A stretch of 37,215 nucleotides of DNA, taken from CAISDA01 sp050258555 (lineage in GTDB: Bacteria; Bacteroidota; Ignavibacteria; UBA10030; UBA8401). The stretch covers positions 1-37,215 of the forward strand of contig JBLMZA010000036.1 of NCBI GenBank assembly GCA_050258555.1, given 5' to 3'. The notes beneath the pieces were generated by a model, which was not told the DNA's origin, made no database searches, and worked only from the letters and a program-made list of their open reading frames with translations. A program made the position numbers and the translations under genes. Below are positions 7,367 through 16,941 of the stretch, piece by piece (position 1 is the first letter of the stretch; each line of letters begins with the position of its first letter).

Positions 7367-7933
7367 TCAGTGTGTGTGAATGGCCTCGAGGATCCGCCGG
7401 TGCACTTCTTCGACCGTGCCGATCCCGTTGATGTGCCTCAGGAGTCCCTCATCCTCGTAAAAATGCTTCACAGGCGCCGTGTTCGTGTCGTAGACCACGA
7501 GCCGGTTCATGATCGAGCGCGGCTCGTCGTCGGCCCGATTCTCGATGATGGCGCGCTGCGTCAGGCGGTCCACGATGAGCTCGTGCGGAATCTCGATGAA
7601 GAGCACGGCCTCGATCGCCAGCGACCGGTCCTTGAACATCTTCCTCAGCGCCAGCGCCTGTTCGACCGTGCGCGGAAAGCCGTCGAGGATCATTCCATTT
7701 TTGCATCCGTCGGAATCGATGATGTGTTCAACGATGCCGATCATGATGTCGTCCGGCATCAAATTGCCGCGCTCGATGTAATCCTTGGCCGTCTTTCCCA
7801 GAGGCGTTCCCTCTTCGATCTCCCTGCGGAGCATTTCGCCTGTCGAGATGTGTGGAATGGAAAGCTTTTCAGAGAGGATTTTTGCCTGGGTTCCTTTGCC
7901 CGCGCCCGGAGGTCCAAAGAGTAAAAGATGCAT
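7367..7933 (-). CDS. adk: adenylate kinase
   Basis: A 188-residue adenylate kinase interconverting 2 ADP with ATP and AMP. The P-loop GPPGAGKGT is at residues 7-15, the AMP-binding HISTGEMLR segment follows, and DGFPRT is present. The LID is the short form (NRADDEPRS region) with no zinc-binding cysteines, which explains the length below the 214 residues of the E. coli enzyme. It sits between rlmN and the phosphodiesterase on the minus strand, 41 nt after rlmN. Confidence 0.96.
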   Translation of the reverse strand: MHLLLFGPPGAGKGTQAKILSEKLSIPHISTGEMLRREIEEGTPLGKTAKDYIERGNLMPDDIMIGIVEHIIDSDGCKNGMILDGFPRTVEQALALRKMFKDRSLAIEAVLFIEIPHELIVDRLTQRAIIENRADDEPRSIMNRLVVYDTNTAPVKHFYEDEGLLRHINGIGTVEEVHRRILEAIHTH

Positions 7934-7974
7934 GAGACGATGAATGGAATAGTGAATAGTAAATGACAGTGAGC

Positions 7975-9072
7975 TTACGTCCTTGATTTTGATTTCGAGC
8001 GCTGCGTCTTCACCGCCAGCTGACCGCAGGCGGCATCGATATCGACGCCGGCGCTGTTGCGCACGAAGACCGGAATGCCCGCTTCGCGCAGTTTCAGGGC
8101 GAACGCGTCGATCTCGCGGCGCGATGCTCCCTTGAGCGTGGCCGAGATGCCCTCGGGATCGGTGAAGGCGATCGAATGGAACGGGATCAGATTGATCCGG
8201 CAGTCGATGCGCCGCGCGGCCTTCGTGAGCAGCGCGATATCGGCAGGCGTGTCGTTCACGCCTTCGAAGACGATGTATTCGAGCATCACGCTCTTCTTCG
8301 TCTTCTTCGTGTAATATTCGAGCGCCTCCAGCAGCTGGGCGACGGGAAACTTCTTCGTGACCGGCATGAGCTCGCGCCTGACTTCATCGCGCAGCGAATG
8401 CAGCGAGAGCGCCAGCTTCACCTTCCTGTCCTCGTCGGCCATGCGCCGGATCATCGTCGCGTAGCCGGCCGTGGAGATCGTGATGCGCCGGGGACTGAAT
8501 GCCATGCCGGTGTGCGATGTGAGCACCTCGACGGCCTTCATCACGTTGTCATAGTTGAGCATCGGTTCGCCCATGCCCATGAAGACGATGTTCGTCACGG
8601 GCTTCGGGCTTGCATCCTGCACGGCCATCACCTGTCCCACGATCTCGGAGGCGGTGAGATTCCTCAGGTATCCCATGGTCGCCGTCGCGCAGAAGCGGCA
8701 GTCGAGCGGACAGCCGATCTGCGTCGAAATGCAGAGCGTCTGGCGCGTTTCGGCATCGATCGCTTCCTCTCTCGGGGGGATCGACACCGATTCGACCTTC
8801 AAGCCGTCTTCAAGCGTGAAAAGGAACTTCCGCGTTCCGTCCAGGTGCGATTCCTGCTCGGCGGCGATGGCCGGAAGAGCGATCTCGGCCGACTCGGCCA
8901 GTGCGTCCCTGAATGCCTGCGGCAGGTTCGTCATCTCTTCGAACGAGTGCACGCGGAATTTGTTGAGCCATGCAAACATCTGCGCGGCGCGGTATTTCGG
9001 TTCGCCAAGCCCTGTCACGAATGCTTCCAGCTCCTGAACCGTCAATCCGATAAGATTCATCTTTTTCATCAT
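7975..9072 (-). CDS. rlmN: dual-specificity RNA methyltransferase RlmN
   Basis: A 365-residue radical-SAM enzyme that methylates C2 of A2503 in 23S rRNA and A37 in some tRNAs. The iron-sulfur motif is Cys121-x3-Cys125-x2-Cys128. The two catalytic cysteines are also present: Cys114 in TLCISTQIG and Cys349 in DIDAACGQL. The GMGEPMLNYDNV motif is intact. The C-terminus carries a basic tail (KTQRSKSKSRT). The start is given as the first ATG at 9072; in-frame ATGs at 9069 and 9060 are possible. A near-consensus promoter lies directly upstream, leaving a leader of only about 6 nt for the 9072 start. First gene of rlmN-adk-GDPD. Confidence 0.95.
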   Translation of the reverse strand: MMKKMNLIGLTVQELEAFVTGLGEPKYRAAQMFAWLNKFRVHSFEEMTNLPQAFRDALAESAEIALPAIAAEQESHLDGTRKFLFTLEDGLKVESVSIPPREEAIDAETRQTLCISTQIGCPLDCRFCATATMGYLRNLTASEIVGQVMAVQDASPKPVTNIVFMGMGEPMLNYDNVMKAVEVLTSHTGMAFSPRRITISTAGYATMIRRMADEDRKVKLALSLHSLRDEVRRELMPVTKKFPVAQLLEALEYYTKKTKKSVMLEYIVFEGVNDTPADIALLTKAARRIDCRINLIPFHSIAFTDPEGISATLKGASRREIDAFALKLREAGIPVFVRNSAGVDIDAACGQLAVKTQRSKSKSRT

Positions 9073-9084
9073 AGCGTAATCATT

Positions 9085-9113
9085 ATTATACCCAAAAAAC
9101 CACAGTGAATCAA
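9085..9113 (-). promoter_or_regulatory. strong sigma-70-type promoter for rlmN operon
   Basis: On the minus strand TTGATT (9113-9108) and a perfect TATAAT (9090-9085) are separated by exactly 17 nt. Transcription would start near 9078, about 6 nt before the first rlmN ATG, so the mRNA would be nearly leaderless or use the ATG at 9060. Confidence 0.75.
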
Positions 9114-9145
9114 CCCTCGTTGCAATTCGGCCCGAAAATTCATAC

Positions 9146-9151
9146 TATAAT
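9146..9151 (+). promoter_or_regulatory. -10 box immediately upstream of uvrA
   Basis: A perfect TATAAT lies 5 nt before the uvrA ATG at 9157, so transcription should begin on or next to the start codon (leaderless mRNA). The -35 element is unclear: TTGCAA at 9120-9125 would be 20 nt away, which is long. I did not find a LexA-type box I could defend in this short divergent region. Confidence 0.5.
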
Positions 9152-9156
9152 ATATT

Positions 9157-12060
<2,904 letters not shown>

Positions 12061-12068
12061 GTTCATCT

Positions 12069-12123
12069 GGGGCGAAGTCGGAAATGATCCACGCGCAAGC
12101 GTGGATGCGGGTTGCTTCGCCCC
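12069..12123. terminator. nested hairpin between convergent uvrA and lhr
   Basis: An outer stem GGGGCGAAG (12069-12077) with CTTCGCCCC (12115-12123) encloses an inner perfect stem ATCCACGC (12087-12094) with GCGTGGAT (12099-12106) closed by a GCAA tetraloop. It fills the 81-nt gap between the two converging genes. There is no good T-run on either side, so it may act as a bidirectional terminator or RNA-stabilising 3' end rather than a classical intrinsic terminator. Confidence 0.55.
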
Positions 12124-12141
12124 TTGCTGCTTTATGCTTTC

Positions 12142-15100
12142 CTATAAATCCAATCTCATTGTCTGCACGCGGTCGCGGTAGAAGCCGAGCGAGCGCAGCG
12201 CCGGCTCCATCGGGCTCGAACTTGGACGCTGGTCGTTGCAGTACTCGATGGTGATGGCCGTGCGCTCCAGGTGATGCATCGAGCGCACGTACGAAATGAA
12301 ATTCGTGAGCGCCTCGCGCAGTTCTCCTTCCGAAATATCGGGCGCCGTCGAAATCCTGCTTCCGAACCCTTCGAACCAGGCAAGAGGGGCGCCGTTATGC
12401 AGCGCGCAGAAGTTCTGCGGCAGCCGTGAAATCCTCACCGGCACCGGCTGCAGATCGATCCCCTGGCCGTAGGGAAGCGCCGGATCGCAGGCATTGATCA
12501 CGAGTCCGGGAAGCGTCGGCGGCGTCTCGCGCAGCCGCTCGAGCAGCGTGCCGGCCTCAGGAAGCGCAAACTGCATTCCCGAAAGCCCCTCCACGAAATA
12601 TCCGCGACGTATCTCTCCTCTCAATTCCATGCGCTGCAGTTCGAAGGCGATCGTGCTCCAGGGCAGCAGATCCTGTTCGCGCCTGGCGACTTCGCGCGCC
12701 ACGATGCCGTAGCGCATGAGCAGCTGTTCGGCCTGCCGTCTGGCTTTTTCCGCAAGCGTGAGCGCCGGACCCAGAATGCCCGGCTGATGGATCACCGACC
12801 ACCGGCCGTTCCATCCGGGCGTGTTGCGCAGCGCTTCGCGCACGCTCCGGGCCGCCGCGAAGCGCAGCGGATTTCTGGAGGGGGCGATAAGCGCGATCTT
12901 TTCATCGGGGAAGAGCGGGTCATCCTGCGTCCGGAATTTTTTGATCTTCAAAAGTTCGTCGGCCGAATCGTTCGTCACCAGTCCCGCCCAGAAGAGTTCC
13001 GAGAGCGCCTTGTTGATCGCCGAGAGCTGGAAGACAGTCTGTGCGCGCAGGTCGGAAAGAAAGAGCGCGCCGCGCTCCGAAAGCACCGAGTAGATGTCGC
13101 GCGCCGTCTGCGAGAGGCCGTCAAGCGCGGCATCGGCCGCATCGTCGCAGAAGCAGGCGCCTTCGCCGCGCCAGAACCAGAGAATCTTTCCCGTTTCATT
13201 GCCGCGTCCGATGAGCTCGCCCGACTGCGCCAAACGGCGCAGCGCCTGGGAGTCGTAGGGACTCATGCGCCGGGCGAAGACCTCGGGCTCCCAGACTTCC
13301 TGCGGAAGGGCCAGTCCGATCATCTGATCGATCACATCATGGAACCCTTCTTGGCCCCGAACAGTGGTGGAAGGATGGCGGTGCTGCCAGTGCGCCAGGA
13401 AATCGGCGAACTGCGGCAGGCTGGCCGGCCTGATCTCGCGCCGTTTCAGGGCAAGCGATGCGTGGTGAATGCGCTCGAGATTTGAGCGCGAGGCGAGTTC
13501 GTTTTTATCGGCCGAAGTGAAATGTCCGCAGACGACGTCTTCCTGCGCGCACAAGAGCGCATAAAACTGCCCGTACTGGCTGCCGGCGATGGCGTAGCGC
13601 TCTCTGAAGAACTGCTCGTCCACGATGCCACGCGTCCTGAGCGAGCGCACGGCGACAAGCACGCGCGCTTCGACCGGATCGATCATCGGGCGCGTGTCGG
13701 CGTCCGCTTCACTCCGGTCATCGGCCGATGGTGAAAAGGCCGCCGCATAGATCGGCTCCTCCTCCGATGCGATGAAGAATGCGCGGCCGCCGATGGTGAC
13801 GCGCGAAATCGATCCCTGTGCAATGAGTTCGTCGATGAACGCCCGATCGTCGGTCCGCGCCTCGAGCTCGTCCAATGTCAGTTCGCCCAGGCGCAGCACG
13901 ATATCGAAGAGTTCGGATGCCGAGCGCGCCCGGCGCGTCTGCGCCGTGAACTGCAGCTGCTCTTCGATCTTTGCGCGCGCTTCTTCCGTGATGACCGATG
14001 AGACCGATTCGAGATCGACGACTTCGCGGAGAAGATCGGTGTTGACCGGCACGGCCTTCTGCGCCGGACGCGGCCGGTCGCCTTCATACATGTAGACGGC
14101 GATGAACTCGAAGAGCACGCTTTGGGCAAACGGCGATGCCGTCTCGCGCTGCACGGTGTGCACGGTGATGGCGCCTGTTGCGATGGCATCGATGACTTCT
14201 TTGAAATGCTCGAGATCGAGCACGTCGTTGAGACAGTCGCGGAACGTCTCGATCACGATCGGAAAATCGTTCGAGCGCCGGACGATCTGCAAAAGATCGC
14301 CCGCTCTCAGCCGCTGGACCCAGAGCGGCATGCGCTTGCCCGGCAGCGCCTTGGGGAGAAGCAGCGATCGTTCGGCATTCTGCCGGAAGACCGACGCGAA
14401 GAGCGGGGTGGAGGGCAGCTCGTCGATCACCCATGCCTGCGCATCGAGGCTCGTCAGCGGACCGAACAGATCGAGCGGAAGGCGCTCCAGATCGGCCGTG
14501 CGGAAGAGAATGCCGTCGTCGTTATAGAGCATCTGGACATCGATGCCGGTTTTTTCCTGCAGCGTTTTTTTGAGCACGATCCCGAGCAGCGCGTTGATGC
14601 TCCGGCCGAAGCAGGCGTGCACGACGATGCGGGGATCTCCGATCTCGTCGCGGAATCCCTCGACAAGAATCGTCCGGTGCGAGGGGATCGTGCCGGTGGC
14701 GCGCTTCTGGTGCCCGATATAATCGATGATGTTCCAGGCGGCATTGTGATCGAGCGAATACCGCTCCTGCAGTTCCTGCTGGAATGCCTCGTCGACCGCC
14801 GTCTCTTCGAAGATCGTTCCTTCCCACCCGATGGAAAGGCCGCCGGTGGATTCATCGGATTCGTCCCGATGCTCTGTCCTGATGTGCCCGGCGACATACT
14901 CCCTGAACTCGCCGACCTTCCTGCTCAGTTCATAGGTCCTGCCCATGCCCTCGCCCTTCCAGAAGGGCATGCGCGCGGGCTGCCCCGGCGCCGGTTCGAC
15001 GAGCACGCGGTTGGCGTCGATCTCCACCATCTTCCAGACATTCGAGCCGAGAATGAACGTGTCGCCGGTTCTGCTCTCGTAGATGAACTCCTCATCCACC

Positions 15101-16815
15101 TCGCCGATCTTCGTCTTTTTGTCGGTCAGATAGACGCCGTAGTAGCCGCGGTCGGGAATCGTGCCGGCGCCCATGATGGCCTGATGCGCCGTGCCCGGAA
15201 GCGCGCTCAGAATGTTGCGCTTCTTGTCGAAGACGATGCGCGATCTGAGATTCCGGAACGACTGGCTTGTGTAGCGGCCCGAGAGCATGTCGACGACGTG
15301 GAAGAACATCTCGCGCGTGAGCGTGTGATAGCACGAGGAGCGCCGCACGAGGCCGTAGAGCCGGTCGGCATCCCATTCCTCGATGCTCACCGAGGCCGTG
15401 ATCTGCTGTGCGAGCACATCGAGGCAGTTCATCGGGATGCGTGTCGATTCGATCGTGTAGTCGAGCATTTCGCGGGCGATCACGGCGCATTCGACCAGAT
15501 CCTCGCGGTGCGTGGGAAAGAGCCGTCCCTTGCTCGTGGCATGCACGATGTGCCCCGATCGGCCGACGCGCTGTATGCCGCGCGCGATCGATTTGGGCGA
15601 CTGGATCTGTATGACGAGATCGACCGTGCCGATATCGATGCCGAGCTCGAGCGAGCTTGTCGCCACCAGAGCGCGGAGACGCCCGCGCTTCAGATCGTGC
15701 TCCATCTGCTCGCGTGTCTGCCGGGACATGCTGCTGTGATAGGCCTGTATGGTGAGTTCATCGCGGGGAGGTCGCTCTTCCTCCTCGCGCTCGTCGTCAT
15801 CGGATCCGGTTTCGGCCGCTGCGGCCAGCTGCCTGCGGACGCCTTCCTTGTCGGCGTAGCGCGGCACGGCATTCAGATTGATCATGTGCTCGGCGCCTGC
15901 CAGGATCTCGTTGAGCTTGGCGGCGATACGCTCGGCCAATCGCCGGTTGTTGACGAAGATGAGCGTCGTTTTATGCATGCCGATGGCCTTGATCAATTCC
16001 GGATAGATCAGAGGCCAGACGCTGTCCTGGGGCAGATCGGAAAAATCATAGGCGGCGCATTTGACGCGGATATCGAGTTCCTTGCGCCTGCCGGCATCGA
16101 CGATCGCCACCTCGCGCGGCGTGAGTGTGCCATCGGGGGAGATTGCGTTTCCGGCCAGAAACTGCGCAATGGGCTCCAGGGGCTTCTGCGTGGCGGAAAG
16201 TCCGATGCGCACGAACGAGGCGGCGGCCGTTTCCTCCAGGCGTTCGAGCGAGAGCGAAAGATGCACGCCGCGCTTGGTGGGGGCCAGCGAATGGATTTCG
16301 TCCACAATCACGTAGCGCACGCTCGTAAAGAGGTTCTTCGCGTGTTTCGACGTGAGCATCAGATAGAGCGATTCCGGCGTCGTGATGAGAATATCGGGCG
16401 GATGCGTGACGATCGAGCGGCGCTGGGCCTGCGTCGTATCCCCGGTGCGGACGGCGGCGCGGATGCGGGGTATTTTCACCCCGGCCCACTGGGCTTCGGC
16501 GTGGATCCCGTTGAGCGGCTCTTCGAGATTCCGGTGTATGTCGTTATTGAGCGCCTTGAGCGGCGAGATATAGAGGATTTCGACGCCGGAAGGCCGCTTC
16601 TCCGGCGACTGGATGCGTTCCTCGATCAGGTGGTTGATGCACCATAAAAAAGCGGCAATCGTCTTGCCGGTGCCCGTCGGAGCGACAATGAGGGTGCTTT
16701 TCCCTCGGGAGATCGGCTCCCAGCCCAGCACCTGCGGCGCGGTCGGTTCGCCGAATGTGCGCACGAACCAGGACCGCACGATGGGATGAAACAAAGTCAG
16801 AATCGGATCGTTCAT
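12142..16815 (-). CDS. lhr: Lhr-family large ATP-dependent DNA/RNA helicase
   Basis: About 1557 residues, the full length of the long Lhr family of superfamily 2 helicases, which translocate 3'-5' on single-stranded nucleic acid and are induced by or linked to DNA damage in some bacteria. Motifs: Walker A APTGTGKT at residues 45-52, DEIH at 172-175, SAT at 207-209, and QRVGRSGH at 415-422. A winged-helix and Lhr-specific C-terminal region follows. An acidic, disordered insert (SDDDEREEEE) occurs around residues 331-353 between the two RecA-like domains. The start at 16815 is preferred over an in-frame ATG at 16851 because the shorter form begins like the family (MNDPILTLFHPIVRSWF) and a -10 box lies 7 nt before it. 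Convergence with uvrA puts two DNA-repair genes side by side. Confidence 0.92.
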   Translation of the reverse strand: MNDPILTLFHPIVRSWFVRTFGEPTAPQVLGWEPISRGKSTLIVAPTGTGKTIAAFLWCINHLIEERIQSPEKRPSGVEILYISPLKALNNDIHRNLEEPLNGIHAEAQWAGVKIPRIRAAVRTGDTTQAQRRSIVTHPPDILITTPESLYLMLTSKHAKNLFTSVRYVIVDEIHSLAPTKRGVHLSLSLERLEETAAASFVRIGLSATQKPLEPIAQFLAGNAISPDGTLTPREVAIVDAGRRKELDIRVKCAAYDFSDLPQDSVWPLIYPELIKAIGMHKTTLIFVNNRRLAERIAAKLNEILAGAEHMINLNAVPRYADKEGVRRQLAAAAETGSDDDEREEEERPPRDELTIQAYHSSMSRQTREQMEHDLKRGRLRALVATSSLELGIDIGTVDLVIQIQSPKSIARGIQRVGRSGHIVHATSKGRLFPTHREDLVECAVIAREMLDYTIESTRIPMNCLDVLAQQITASVSIEEWDADRLYGLVRRSSCYHTLTREMFFHVVDMLSGRYTSQSFRNLRSRIVFDKKRNILSALPGTAHQAIMGAGTIPDRGYYGVYLTDKKTKIGEVDEEFIYESRTGDTFILGSNVWKMVEIDANRVLVEPAPGQPARMPFWKGEGMGRTYELSRKVGEFREYVAGHIRTEHRDESDESTGGLSIGWEGTIFEETAVDEAFQQELQERYSLDHNAAWNIIDYIGHQKRATGTIPSHRTILVEGFRDEIGDPRIVVHACFGRSINALLGIVLKKTLQEKTGIDVQMLYNDDGILFRTADLERLPLDLFGPLTSLDAQAWVIDELPSTPLFASVFRQNAERSLLLPKALPGKRMPLWVQRLRAGDLLQIVRRSNDFPIVIETFRDCLNDVLDLEHFKEVIDAIATGAITVHTVQRETASPFAQSVLFEFIAVYMYEGDRPRPAQKAVPVNTDLLREVVDLESVSSVITEEARAKIEEQLQFTAQTRRARSASELFDIVLRLGELTLDELEARTDDRAFIDELIAQGSISRVTIGGRAFFIASEEEPIYAAAFSPSADDRSEADADTRPMIDPVEARVLVAVRSLRTRGIVDEQFFRERYAIAGSQYGQFYALLCAQEDVVCGHFTSADKNELASRSNLERIHHASLALKRREIRPASLPQFADFLAHWQHRHPSTTVRGQEGFHDVIDQMIGLALPQEVWEPEVFARRMSPYDSQALRRLAQSGELIGRGNETGKILWFWRGEGACFCDDAADAALDGLSQTARDIYSVLSERGALFLSDLRAQTVFQLSAINKALSELFWAGLVTNDSADELLKIKKFRTQDDPLFPDEKIALIAPSRNPLRFAAARSVREALRNTPGWNGRWSVIHQPGILGPALTLAEKARRQAEQLLMRYGIVAREVARREQDLLPWSTIAFELQRMELRGEIRRGYFVEGLSGMQFALPEAGTLLERLRETPPTLPGLVINACDPALPYGQGIDLQPVPVRISRLPQNFCALHNGAPLAWFEGFGSRISTAPDISEGELREALTNFISYVRSMHHLERTAITIEYCNDQRPSSSPMEPALRSLGFYRDRVQTMRLDL

Positions 16816-16822
16816 AGAAAGA

Positions 16823-16851
16823 AAAATAGTGAAAGCGCCGTGCAAGGGCAA
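16823..16851 (-). promoter_or_regulatory. candidate promoter for lhr (leaderless)
   Basis: On the minus strand TTGCCC (16851-16846) and TATTTT (16828-16823) are 17 nt apart. The -10 box ends 7 nt before the ATG at 16815, placing the transcription start on the start codon. The individual boxes are only moderate matches. A 10-bp palindrome TGCAATTGCA lies just upstream at 16854-16863. Confidence 0.4.
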
Positions 16852-16901
16852 GTTGCAATTGCACCAATTGTTTCTTATCCTTATTGTTGCGTGAGAAGAT
16901 G

Positions 16902-16932
16902 TTGATTGTACGGTCCATGCTGTGAATTTAAT
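16902..16932 (+). promoter_or_regulatory. weak candidate promoter for the PDZ/PP2C gene
   Basis: TTGATT at 16902-16907 and TTTAAT at 16927-16932 are 19 nt apart, and the -10 box ends 9 nt before the ATG at 16942. The spacing is long, so this is tentative. It would drive the phosphatase-kinase-glycosidase cluster. Confidence 0.3.
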
Positions 16933-16941
16933 CCTGCCGAC

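Noticed and set aside
9073..9156. A LexA/SOS box controlling uvrA
   Set aside because: I could not find a convincing inverted repeat of either the E. coli or the Gram-positive type in the short divergent region.
14122..16647. An 841-codon open frame on the plus strand opposite lhr
   Set aside because: It is antisense to the helicase motifs, has skewed composition and no recognisable domain; a shadow of the real gene.
16854..16863. TGCAATTGCA palindrome in the lhr/phosphatase divergent region as an operator
   Set aside because: A single short AT-rich palindrome in one place is weak evidence; no second copy or known regulator site supports it, so it is only mentioned under the promoter entry.
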